Source of the DNA: an uncultured Collinsella sp.
GTDB lineage: Bacteria; Actinomycetota; Coriobacteriia; Coriobacteriales; Coriobacteriaceae
NCBI GenBank assembly: GCA_900543515.1
Contig: UQRW01000059.1
Coordinates: 1-11,254 of the forward strand
Direction of reading: 5' to 3'
DNA: 11,254 nucleotides
Of this stretch, positions 1-5,598 are shown one piece after another. Below the pieces are notes generated by a model. The model did no database searches, was not told the DNA's origin, and was given only the letters and a program-made list of their open reading frames with translations. The translations under genes were made by a program, and so were the position numbers. Position 1 is the first letter of the stretch; every line of letters starts with the position of its first letter.

Positions 1-348
1 GAGCGCCGCAAGGGCGAGCAGCTTCGCCGCGACGGCGCGCCCGCGCGAGGGGACCGCCGTGAGGTTGGCGAGGCGCCCGGCAGAGCGCTCCTCGTCCACG
101 GCGAGCCCGCAGACGATGGCGGACATGAGCGGCATGAGGGCGCCGAGGAACTGGGCGTAGGCGTCCGCGCCCAGCGCCGGGTCCCATCGGGTTACAGAGA
201 AGTACTCGCCGCAGGCAAGACCGGCTGCCAGGCCACAGACGAGGTGCGCCGCCGTGAGCGGGGAGCGCGCCAGGCGCAGGGCCTCGGAGAGCAGGGCCCG
301 CGGGAGAGTCATGCACGGCGTCGGGTCGGAGAGTCGTGTCATGGCCAT
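1..348 (-). CDS. LanG/MutG-type lantibiotic-immunity ABC permease (partial, 3' end outside window)
   Basis: I translated this frame by hand: it starts MAMTRLSDPTP and stays open for 116 codons to the window edge. It looks like the second permease of a LanFEG exporter, which expels cationic lantibiotics from the membrane of the cell carrying it. The visible part has an amphipathic N-terminus (SEALRLARSP), a hydrophobic segment at about residues 32-48, a periplasm-facing stretch ending GADAYAQFLG, and a second membrane segment at about 66-82 followed by the basic loop DEERSAGRLANL, as expected for MutG-family proteins. The start ATG shares one base with the stop of the upstream permease (TGATG), so the two are translationally coupled. 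GAGGAGAGG just upstream is a good ribosome binding site; the second ATG two codons later is an alternative start. The family call rests on the order of genes as much as on the sequence. A two-component system often follows such operons but would lie outside this window. Confidence 0.75.
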   Translation of the reverse strand, partial: MAMTRLSDPTPCMTLPRALLSEALRLARSPLTAAHLVCGLAAGLACGEYFSVTRWDPALGADAYAQFLGALMPLMSAIVCGLAVDEERSAGRLANLTAVPSRGRAVAAKLLALAAL

Positions 349-1118
349 CACCTCTCCTCGGAGCGCGCGAACCAGGCCGCGCCCGCCGCCGTGAGCGCGG
401 CGAACGCGAGCGCGCAGACCGCAAGGCCCGCCAGTGTGAGCATGCCGTCCGCCGCGAGCGCCCCGCCGAGCGCCATGTCCGCCGCGAGTGGCTCGCCGCT
501 CGGCAGCACGGGGATGAAGCTCGTGGGGATGACCATGCTCGCCGACGGCGGAAAGAGCTGCGGCAGCGGCATCAGCGACCAGGCGAAACCACCCATGAGC
601 TGCGCAGCGAGCGGGCAGAAGATGCCCGCGAGCATGCCGAGCCGCGCCGTGAGGAAGAGCCCTGCGGGGATCATCCACGCCGCGGTCACCGTGTTGACGA
701 GCGCGCAGAGGAGCATCGTGAGCGTGCCCGCGACCGTGAGGCCCTGCGAGGAGAACGCCGATCCCGCGAGGTAGATGCCGAAGACCACGAGGTTCGAGAG
801 CATGCAGAGCGCGAGGCACCAGAGCGCCTTGGCCCACCAGGCGCGCCTAAGCGGGAAGCCCAGGCCCAGAAGCCCCCGCATCCGCGTGCGCGCGTCCGCC
901 CGCGCGACGCACGCCACCACGAGCGAGAGAGCCACGGGCAGGAAGAGCGCGTACCAGTAGTTCCACGCGCTGAAGATCTGCACGCCCCGGTAGGGCATCG
1001 CGCCGAGCAGCGGCATCGGCAGCGCCATGAGCACGGCCAGGCGAACCGGTGCCGCGTGGCGCGACTTCAGGGCCTCGGCGCGCAGGCCCGCGAGCAGGCC
1101 GCCTTTCTCGCCCGTCAT
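348..1118 (-). CDS. LanE/EpiE/MutE-type lantibiotic-immunity ABC permease
   Basis: A 256-residue integral membrane protein, the usual size for a LanE permease. About six hydrophobic segments are visible (near residues 27-44, 55-72, 102-124, 133-160, 165-185 and 228-252). The motif NYWYALFLP (residues 53-61), after a short extracytoplasmic loop, matches the N-W-Y-x-L-x-LP signature typical of MutE/EpiE permeases. With the ATPase encoded upstream and the second permease downstream it would form a heteromeric exporter giving self-protection or resistance to lantibiotics. Its ATG overlaps the ATPase stop in an ATGA quartet and is preceded by GGGGAGGTGG, so translation is coupled on both sides. 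Codon use is extremely GC-rich, more so than the genes to the right. Family membership is strong; the actual peptide expelled cannot be told from sequence. Confidence 0.85.
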   Translation of the reverse strand: MTGEKGGLLAGLRAEALKSRHAAPVRLAVLMALPMPLLGAMPYRGVQIFSAWNYWYALFLPVALSLVVACVARADARTRMRGLLGLGFPLRRAWWAKALWCLALCMLSNLVVFGIYLAGSAFSSQGLTVAGTLTMLLCALVNTVTAAWMIPAGLFLTARLGMLAGIFCPLAAQLMGGFAWSLMPLPQLFPPSASMVIPTSFIPVLPSGEPLAADMALGGALAADGMLTLAGLAVCALAFAALTAAGAAWFARSEER

Positions 1119-1843
1119 GCCGCCACCTCCCCGCGTGCTCGTCGCCCTTCCCGGCAGAAGCTCATGAAGAGTTCCTCGAGGTCCTGCCCGGGCCGAAGCG
1201 CATCCTCGTAGGCGAGGCGCCCCCCGCAGATGATGCCGATGGTGTCCGCCATCTGCTGCACCTCGGAGAGGATGTGGCTCGAGACGATCACCGTCGTGCC
1301 CGCCGCCGCGAAGCCGCGGATCTGGTCGCGCAGCTCCTCGATGCCGATGGGGTCGAGGCCGTTGGTGGGCTCGTCGAGCACGAGCAGGCGTGGCCGGGCG
1401 ATCAGCGCCAGCGCGAGCCCCAGGCGCTGCCGCATGCCCATCGAGAAGCGCCCGGCGCGCTTCTTCCCAGTGTCCGCGAGGTCCACGGCGGCGAGCACCT
1501 CATCTACGCGGCTCTCGGGAAGGCCCAGCAGCGTGGTGCGCACGCGCAGGTTCTCGCGCGCGGTGAGGTTGGGGTAGAGCGGCGCCTCCTCGATGAGGCT
1601 GCCGATTGCGTAGAGGTCCTCGCGGCGCCAGGCGTGCCCGGCAAAGAGGATCTCCCCGGCCGTCGGCCGCAGCATCCCGCAGATCATCTTGAGCGTTGTC
1701 GACTTGCCAGCGCCGTTGGGGCCGAGCAGCCCGTACACCTCGCCCTCGCGGATATGAAGGCTCACGTCGGCCACGGCGTCCTGCGCCTGGTCGCCGCGGC
1801 CGAAGCGCTTGGTGAGCCCGCGCGTCTCGAGCATGTAATCCAT
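1115..1843 (-). CDS. LanF-type lantibiotic-immunity ABC transporter ATP-binding protein
   Basis: A 242-residue ABC ATPase with every expected motif: Walker A GPNGAGKST (residues 41-49), signature FSMGMRQRL (133-141), Walker B LLVLDEP (153-159), D-loop NGLDP (161-165) and switch histidine H190 in VIVSSH. Where most ABC ATPases have a Q-loop glutamine, this protein reads GSLIEEAPLY (81-90). A glutamate here (E-loop) is described as characteristic of LanF proteins, which supports the immunity assignment over a generic ABC-2 exporter. The C-terminal EDLEELF-like segment (DLEELFMSF, 221-229) is usual for this subfamily. It is the first gene of the three-gene operon and powers the two permeases. 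The chosen ATG has AAAGGA seven bases upstream; an ATG three codons later (MLETRGL) is possible. No lantibiotic precursor or modification gene lies nearby, so this looks like a resistance or orphan immunity set. Confidence 0.93.
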   Translation of the reverse strand: MDYMLETRGLTKRFGRGDQAQDAVADVSLHIREGEVYGLLGPNGAGKSTTLKMICGMLRPTAGEILFAGHAWRREDLYAIGSLIEEAPLYPNLTARENLRVRTTLLGLPESRVDEVLAAVDLADTGKKRAGRFSMGMRQRLGLALALIARPRLLVLDEPTNGLDPIGIEELRDQIRGFAAAGTTVIVSSHILSEVQQMADTIGIICGGRLAYEDALRPGQDLEELFMSFCREGRRARGEVAA

Positions 1844-1864
1844 GGGCTTATCCTTTCTCTTCCG

Positions 1865-1897
1865 GGCGCGCGGGCCGAGTCGCCGTGCCCGCGCGCC
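1865..1897 (-). promoter_or_regulatory. GC-rich hairpin in lanF leader
   Basis: GGCGCGCGGGC (1865-1875) and GCCCGCGCGCC (1887-1897) form a perfect 11-bp inverted repeat with an 11-nt loop. It lies about 20 nt upstream of the start codon of the LanF-like gene, just before its ribosome binding site, so it would sit in the mRNA leader. Neither side has a T-tract, which argues against a simple intrinsic terminator. Confidence 0.45.
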
Positions 1898-1936
1898 TTA
1901 CCTTTCGGGTTCACCATCCATGATGGGGCGCGTTTC

Positions 1937-1958
1937 TAACGAAGCCGTAACGGCCGTT
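1937..1958 (-). promoter_or_regulatory. Direct-repeat operator candidate upstream of the transporter operon
   Basis: TAACG occurs at 1937-1941 and 1948-1952 (CGTTA on the minus strand), exactly 11 bp apart, and the second copy runs into the palindrome AACGGCCGTT (1949-1958). Two short direct repeats spaced one helical turn apart are the usual recognition layout for OmpR-family response regulators, which often control LanFEG operons. The regulator itself is not in the window. Confidence 0.35.
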
Positions 1959-1991
1959 GGGCTCTTTTGGTGCCAGCCCTTCTCGACCCGT

Positions 1992-2021
1992 ACACCACTC
2001 ATGGTGTGTTTATCGCGATAA
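1992..2021. promoter_or_regulatory. Two palindromes ahead of the TetR stub
   Basis: ACACCA-CTCA-TGGTGT (1992-2007) is a perfect 6-bp inverted repeat with a 4-bp spacer, and TTATCGCGATAA (2010-2021) is a perfect 12-bp palindrome. They lie directly upstream of a truncated TetR start and in the divergent region with the transporter operon, where a TetR repressor would bind its own operator. Confidence 0.4.
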
Positions 2022-2038
2022 CAAGGACGGAGGTGCCA

Positions 2039-2080
2039 GTGGCACGCAATAAGTACCCGAAGGAGACGGTCGAGAAGATC
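2039..2080 (+). pseudogene. Truncated TetR-family regulator N-terminus
   Basis: The frame GTG-GCA-CGC encodes VARNKYPKETVEKI, which matches the very start of TetR-family regulators common in Coriobacteriia (typically ARNKYPEETV followed by an RILD-like helix). GGAGGT at 2029-2034 is a well-placed ribosome binding site. After 14 codons the similarity stops: the frame continues RGDGPASV and no helix-turn-helix follows in any frame. I read it as the 5' stub of a regulator whose body has been deleted, probably by the event that placed the toxin-like locus here. It diverges from the transporter operon, so it may once have regulated it. The assignment rests on a short motif. Confidence 0.45.
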
Positions 2081-2140
2081 AGGGGTGACGGCCCGGCGAG
2101 TGTTATTTTGCGAGCCATGCGCATTGAAAGCGACCTTTCG

Positions 2141-2149
2141 TGGTATAAG
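2141..2149 (+). promoter_or_regulatory. Extended -10 promoter candidate for the upstream RNA of the toxin locus
   Basis: TGG-TATAAG (2141-2149) fits an extended -10 element (TGnTATAAT-like). TTGAAA at 2124-2129 is a weak -35 candidate with a short 14-bp spacer. Transcription would begin near 2156 and run through the structured segment to the hairpin at 2251-2274. Confidence 0.35.
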
Positions 2150-2155
2150 CTACTT

Positions 2156-2245
2156 GCCGGAAGCCGCGGCTTTCAGAGTACGGCTTACGTGTACGTTTAA
2201 CCTCCGTGGGCGACGGGGCGCCGCAAGGCGTAGAATATCGCCCAC
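2156..2245 (+). ncRNA. Candidate structured RNA upstream of ToxN-like gene (possible type III antitoxin, unproven)
   Basis: Between a promoter-like site and a terminator-like hairpin lies a stretch with dense secondary structure. AAGCCGCGGCTT (2161-2172) is a 12-bp palindrome. GTGGGCGA (2206-2213) pairs with TCGCCCAC (2238-2245), and inside this stem CGCC-GCAA-GGCG (2219-2230) forms a hairpin closed by a GNRA tetraloop. In type III toxin-antitoxin loci the antitoxin is an RNA encoded just upstream of the toxin and separated from it by a terminator, which is the layout here. The weak point is that I see no clear tandem repeats, which most known type III antitoxins have. It may be a single-unit antitoxin, a decayed one, or a toxin leader. 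Confidence 0.3.
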
Positions 2246-2250
2246 CTGTA

Positions 2251-2280
2251 GGGGCCCGCAGCGATGCGGGCCCCGCTTCG
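2251..2280 (+). terminator. Strong hairpin between the RNA region and the toxin-like gene
   Basis: GGGGCCCGCA (2251-2260) and TGCGGGCCCC (2265-2274) form a perfect 10-bp GC-rich stem with a GCGA tetraloop, followed by GCTTCGT. The T-tract is poor, so termination would be partial. That is what is expected between a type III antitoxin RNA and its toxin gene, where read-through sets the toxin level. Confidence 0.5.
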
Positions 2281-2299
2281 TATGAAGGGGGCGTAGCCG

Positions 2300-2748
2300 A
2301 TGAAGATCGTATCCACCTCCAGGACTTCTTCGACCTCGTCGAGGGCGACCGCGAGCTCATGCTTAAGCGCGACCGCCCCTGCATCGTGGTGGTGAGGCTG
2401 CGTTTCCACGGAAAGCGCAGGGACTTCGCCGTGCCGCTGCGTTCCAACATCGCCCCTAACGTGCCCAAAGACCAGTACTTTGCGTTGCCACCCCGCCCCA
2501 CGACGCGCCCCGGCTGCCGCCACGGCATCCACTACATCAAGATGTTCCCCAGAACCAAGGCCTACCAGCGCCGCTTCAGGACCGAGGGCTCGGCCTACTA
2601 CGAGACGCTCCAGCGCATCATCGACGGCAACACCAAGCGCATTGTCTCCGAGTGCCAGGCATACCTCGACCGCTACGAGCGCGAGGGAAGGCCTCACTTT
2701 GCCGTCGACATCGACCGCATCGTGGGGCTGCTGGAGGGCGAGAAGTAG
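2300..2748 (+). pseudogene. ToxN/AbiQ-like endoribonuclease toxin with 5' frameshift
   Basis: The body (2299-2748) encodes about 150 residues laid out like ToxN/AbiQ-superfamily toxins, which cut RNA and are neutralised by an RNA antitoxin: an N-terminal LQDFFDLVEGDREL, a beta-rich core RPCIVVVRLRFHGKRRDFAVPL, then HGIHYIKMFP and a helical tail containing RIIDGNTKRIVSECQAYL. The best start, ATGAAGATCGTATCC at 2300 (MKIVS) with GAAGGGGG upstream, is the right kind of start for the family but is one base out of frame with the body. In the body frame there is no ATG, GTG or TTG between 2209 and 2359. A deletion of 3n+1 bases near 2315 would explain this. Alternatives are initiation at ATG 2359, which loses a conserved block, or GTG 2206, which has no ribosome binding site and would translate through the hairpin. 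The family call is moderate; the start problem is seen directly. Confidence 0.55.
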
Positions 2749-2772
2749 GGCACCTCGGCTCAGTCTCGAGCC

Positions 2773-2795
2773 ATGCGGAGTCGCTCAGCATTTTT
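2773..2795 (+). terminator. Weak intrinsic terminator after the toxin-like gene
   Basis: ATGC-G-GAG-TCG-CTC-A-GCAT followed by TTTTT (2791-2795) forms a short interrupted hairpin with a T-tract, 24 bases after the stop codon of the toxin-like frame. The stem is weak. Confidence 0.35.
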
Positions 2796-2958
2796 GAACG
2801 CCGCGTGTGCGTCCCAGATACTTGAGAAACAAGCTGTGAAGTGCGGTGGCGCGCCCGTGCCCGTGCATAGCCGTCACCATTAGCGTCTACGCGGCGTCGG
2901 CTTCAAGTGGAACTGGCGCCGCTGCTGTATATGGTTTGCCTTGCTGCAAATGGCGGTA

Positions 2959-3378
2959 TCAATGACCGCGATGCTTCTGCTTGTGCTTCAGTTTTCTCTG
3001 CTCGAAGCGCGCATCAGCCTCTTCCGCGCGGCGTCGGCTTCTTGCATGAGCTGACTCCTGCTTCATCGCTTCTCTCTGTGCCACGAGTGCCTGCTGCGCC
3101 TTTGTGCTCATCGCGGGCCGATTAAGGGCTTTCGCCGCCTCGCGAGCGCGTCGCTTGGGGTTCTTCGCGGGCTTGCTTGTTTCCGTGGACTCGTCGTCGA
3201 AGAACGAGAGCTTCTCCCATTCGCTTGTAACGAATCGCAGGATCTCCTCATCGGACGGCTCCGCGCCGAAGACGATGCGGGCGGCGTCATACCCGCCGTC
3301 CTCGACATGCTCCGCCAGCCCGACCCAGAATTGGCCGTCGTGATATACGGTCAGGGTGGACGACACGCTGATCTGCAT
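2959..3378 (-). CDS. yjdF: YjdF family protein (DUF2992)
   Basis: A 139-residue soluble, strongly basic protein that matches YjdF along its whole length. The N-terminal block reads LTVYHDGQFWVGLAEHVEDG (residues 9-28), then VFGAEPSDEEI (36-46), a linker with NPKRRAREA (73-81), the conserved STKAQQAL (91-98) and a charged tail ending KHKQKHRGH. The biochemical role of YjdF is not established; in Firmicutes the gene is often preceded by the yjdF riboswitch, which senses aromatic nitrogen heterocycles. The start chosen (ATG at 3378) has AAGGAGG eight bases upstream and matches the family N-terminus (short polar start then LTVYxDxxFWVG). An upstream in-frame ATG at 3423 would add 15 residues lacking family similarity and would bypass that ribosome binding site. 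It is a single-gene unit, divergent from the ATPase at 3586. Confidence 0.9.
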   Translation of the reverse strand: MQISVSSTLTVYHDGQFWVGLAEHVEDGGYDAARIVFGAEPSDEEILRFVTSEWEKLSFFDDESTETSKPAKNPKRRAREAAKALNRPAMSTKAQQALVAQREAMKQESAHARSRRRAEEADARFEQRKLKHKQKHRGH

Positions 3379-3460
3379 GGCTGGTTCCTCCTTTATGTAG
3401 ATGACCATGCAGAGAGGGGACAACCAAGGAGGCAGGTTACTGATGCGGATCCCCGTACGC
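3379..3460 (-). promoter_or_regulatory. yjdF leader with anti-Shine-Dalgarno, riboswitch candidate
   Basis: Read on the minus strand, the leader contains CCTCCTT (3432-3426), a perfect complement of the yjdF ribosome binding site AAGGAGG (3393-3387). The anti-SD is enclosed by a helix GGGGAU (3454-3449) with GUCCCC (3421-3416), and AACC/GGTT flank it locally. A leader that can either hide or release the ribosome binding site is the normal layout of a translational riboswitch, and yjdF genes are known riboswitch targets. I cannot match the yjdF motif consensus by eye, so the class is unproven. Confidence 0.45.
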
Positions 3461-3504
3461 CCTTATGCATGCTGCTCCGCCGCTTCCGAAACTAAGTGAG
3501 AATA

Positions 3505-3553
3505 AGTTATCGGTACGCTTTTTTATAAAATGTAAAAAAGTACCCCCATAACT
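3505..3553. promoter_or_regulatory. AT-rich interrupted palindrome in the divergent yjdF/ATPase promoter region
   Basis: AGTTAT (3505-3510), GGTAC (3512-3516) and TTTTTT (3519-3524) are mirrored by AAAAAA (3534-3539), GTACC (3540-3544) and ATAACT (3548-3553): 17 paired positions with small bulges around a 9-nt centre. It lies between two divergent genes, where it could be an operator for either, and overlaps a possible extended -10 for the plus-strand ATPase (TGATAAAAT, 3553-3561). Confidence 0.4.
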
Positions 3554-3585
3554 GATAAAATGGACGCTGAAAAAAGGGGTGCATC

Positions 3586-4821
3586 TTGCGTATATACCGA
3601 CGTGAAAAGTATCTGAAGCAAATGCGTGGTTTCTACCACGATGACGGGATGATCAAGGTAATCACCGGTGTTCGCAGGTGTGGTAAATCCTGCCTCATGC
3701 AATCAATCGCAGACGAACTTGTGGAATCCGGTGTAGCGAGCGACCACATCATCTATATCGACCTTGACTCACGGGAGAACAGGAAGGTCAAGACGACCGA
3801 TGAGCTCGAAAATCTGATTGACATGTCGACCCCAGCAGACACTGAGGGGACGAAGTACCTCTTCATCGATGAGATTCAGAACGTAGAGGAATTCGAGCTG
3901 CTCATCAACGGCTACCGGACAGATGGCGGTTGGTCCATCTTCATTACCGGTTCGAATTCATATCTGCTTTCTGGGCAGCTTGTTACAAAGCTGACGGGTC
4001 GCTATATCGAGTTCGAGGTGTTCCCACTCGATTTTGCGGAATATATCGATATGAAGCGTTTTCTCGGCAAGCCCGTCAATGACCTTCTCGTGGGAGAGTT
4101 TACCGAGTACCTGACCCTTGGAGGCTTTCCCAAAGCGCTGGAGTATGAGGGCGAGGATGAAAAGCGCACCTATATCAAAAGTGTTATTCATGAGATCTTT
4201 GAAAAGGACGTCAAACATTCGAACAAGATTAAGAATGTCTCGGTTTTCGATGCCGTCCAGACGTATCTCATCAACAACTTTGGTGCGCCGACGAACCTGA
4301 AGAACCTCCTTGCGTACTTCAATGATGTCGAGAAGATTCCCATCAAGCGCGAAACGCTCAATCGGTATATCCAGATTCTTGTTGACGCGAAGATCCTTTA
4401 TCGCTGCTCGAGGTTCGATCTCAAGTCTCGGCGATCGCTTATCCGCGAAGAGAAGTACTACCTGGCTGATCCCGGCTTCTATTTCGCCATGAACACGGAT
4501 GCGAGGATTAACTACGGGCCGGCGTTGGAGAACGTGCTCTACCTCTATCTTGCATCGCGCGGGTACGAGCTTTCTGTGGGCCGTATTGGGAAGCTCGAGT
4601 GTGACTTCATCGCTCGTAGGCGCAATGCTTACGCCTACATCCAGGTCTCTATGTCGATTGCCGACAGAGGCGTCGAGGAGCGCGAGTACAGGCCGTTCGG
4701 CCACATCAGGGATGGGTATCCGCGCTACTTGTTCACGCTTGATCCTCTATTGCAGGAGAGGGATGGCGTCAGGCACCTTAACATGGCGTCGTTTATGCAA
4801 GATGGCGGTGATCTTATTTGA
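3586..4821 (+). CDS. DUF4143-type P-loop ATPase (AAA family, DEXK-like C-terminus)
   Basis: A 411-residue protein of the AAA_14/DUF4143 group. The N-terminal ATPase shows Walker A GVRRCGKSCL (28-37), Walker B YLFIDEIQ (91-98) and the sensor-like IFITGSNSYLLSG (118-130) typical of this family. The DUF4143 region follows (about 195-360) with GPALENVLYLYLASRGYELS (311-330) and a degenerate nuclease-like motif LECDFIARR...YIQVS (337-355), in which the usual catalytic lysine is not obvious. The cellular role of this family is unknown; members are abundant and variable in gut anaerobes. The start is a TTG at 3586 preceded by AAGGGG; it gives the family N-terminus MRIYRREKYL, and no ATG fits as well. 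The gene stands alone, with lower GC than the transporter and topoisomerase genes, consistent with accessory origin. Confidence 0.88.
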   Translation: MRIYRREKYLKQMRGFYHDDGMIKVITGVRRCGKSCLMQSIADELVESGVASDHIIYIDLDSRENRKVKTTDELENLIDMSTPADTEGTKYLFIDEIQNVEEFELLINGYRTDGGWSIFITGSNSYLLSGQLVTKLTGRYIEFEVFPLDFAEYIDMKRFLGKPVNDLLVGEFTEYLTLGGFPKALEYEGEDEKRTYIKSVIHEIFEKDVKHSNKIKNVSVFDAVQTYLINNFGAPTNLKNLLAYFNDVEKIPIKRETLNRYIQILVDAKILYRCSRFDLKSRRSLIREEKYYLADPGFYFAMNTDARINYGPALENVLYLYLASRGYELSVGRIGKLECDFIARRRNAYAYIQVSMSIADRGVEEREYRPFGHIRDGYPRYLFTLDPLLQERDGVRHLNMASFMQDGGDLI

Positions 4822-4924
4822 GCGGCGGCCAGATTCTTTTGCTCCCTAGTGCGCAAACAGTGCGGGCATCAAATGGGGACCATTGCCTCACGTAGAATCG
4901 ATAGATTGAAAACTTGTTTTGATG

Positions 4925-4968
4925 TTGACAGGCTTTTGACCAGTGGCTCCTATTACTAAGTGGGAGTA
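4925..4968 (+). promoter_or_regulatory. Promoter/operator candidate for the flavoprotein gene
   Basis: TTGACA (4925-4930) is a consensus -35 but the matching -10 is poor (TCCTAT at 17 bp, TATTAC at 20 bp). Just downstream TACT-N7-AGTA (4954-4968) resembles operators of redox-sensing HxlR/YodB-type repressors, which often control flavoprotein genes. No such regulator is encoded nearby. Confidence 0.25.
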
Positions 4969-5057
4969 GCTGAAACGAGGCGACTGCATAGCTCCATCTG
5001 TTTTGGTTACAACAAAATGTGTGCCGCGCGCCTGCGGCATGAAGGAGGGAGATTTCT

Positions 5058-5588
5058 ATGAATATCGTTGTATTGAGCGGCAGCCCGCGTAAGGGCGCCA
5101 ATACCGATACCATGGTCGAGGCGTTTGCCGAGACCGCGCGTGAGGGCGGCAATACGGTCGAGGTCGTCCGTGTTGCCAGCAAGAAAATCGCTGGTTGCCT
5201 GGGGTGTCAGTATTGCTTCGCCCATGAGGGCACTTGCGTGCAGAAGGATGACATGGCCGACGTGATCGAGTCGCTGAAAGGCGCCGATATGGTTGTCTTC
5301 GCTTCGCCTATCTACTGGTTTGATATCACTGCGCAGGAGAAGGCCGCCATCGACCGCCTGTACGCCTTCGGTGTTACAGGCTTCCCGTTCACCAAGACGG
5401 CCCTTTTGCTCGATAGCCACAGCGAGGGCGTCTATGATGCGGCGATCGCTATGTACAAGTCAACTTGCGCATACTGCAAGTGGGAGGACCAGGGCATTGT
5501 CACCATTAGCGGCATGACCGAGCGCGACAGCATGGCCTCCTCGCCCAAGTTGGAAGAGGTGCGAGAGCTCGCTCGCAAGCTCGCCTAA
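5058..5588 (+). CDS. Flavodoxin-fold FMN oxidoreductase with CxxCxxC iron-sulfur motif
   Basis: A 176-residue member of the NADPH-dependent FMN reductase / iron-sulfur flavoprotein group, soluble and cytoplasmic. The N-terminal strand and P-loop SGSPRKGANTDTM (7-19) bind the FMN phosphate, and SPIYWFDIT (83-91) is the flavin-ring contact that is conserved in the family. Between them C47-x2-C50-x2-C53-x6-C60 (GCLGCQYCFAHEGTC) is a compact cysteine motif like the cluster ligands of archaeal and clostridial iron-sulfur flavoproteins, followed by the usual KDDM (63-66). It probably moves electrons between a reduced pyridine nucleotide or ferredoxin and an unknown acceptor. GAAGGAGGGAG upstream of the ATG is a strong ribosome binding site. 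It is monocistronic and convergent with the pseudogene to its right. Whether the cluster is actually assembled cannot be told from sequence. Confidence 0.88.
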   Translation: MNIVVLSGSPRKGANTDTMVEAFAETAREGGNTVEVVRVASKKIAGCLGCQYCFAHEGTCVQKDDMADVIESLKGADMVVFASPIYWFDITAQEKAAIDRLYAFGVTGFPFTKTALLLDSHSEGVYDAAIAMYKSTCAYCKWEDQGIVTISGMTERDSMASSPKLEEVRELARKLA

Positions 5589-5598
5589 GGACAAGAAG

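Larger units (their letters stand above)
1844..2299. other. Intergenic regulatory and remnant zone
   Basis: No intact gene is visible in this stretch. From left to right it holds a GC-rich inverted repeat (1865-1897) in the leader of the lanF-like gene, a TAACG direct repeat with 11-bp period (1937-1952) overlapping a 10-bp palindrome AACGGCCGTT (1949-1958), two further palindromes (1992-2007 and 2010-2021) in front of a truncated TetR start (2039-2080), an extended -10 promoter (2141-2149), a structured RNA candidate (about 2156-2245) and a terminator-like hairpin (2251-2274). The right part appears to be the upstream region of the toxin-like gene. Confidence 0.6.

Noticed and set aside
336..1939. 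Plus-strand frames of about 290 codons opposite the ABC transporter genes
   Set aside because: Arg/Glu/His-rich translations with no domain; they mirror the high-GC codons of the real minus-strand genes.
2206..2299. GTG at 2206 as the toxin start
   Set aside because: No ribosome binding site, and it would translate through the nested stem and the strong hairpin at 2251-2274; the residues added resemble nothing in the family.
3958..4704. Minus-strand frame of 248 codons inside the DUF4143 ATPase gene
   Set aside because: The plus-strand frame carries intact Walker motifs and the full DUF4143 layout; the antisense frame has no recognisable domain.
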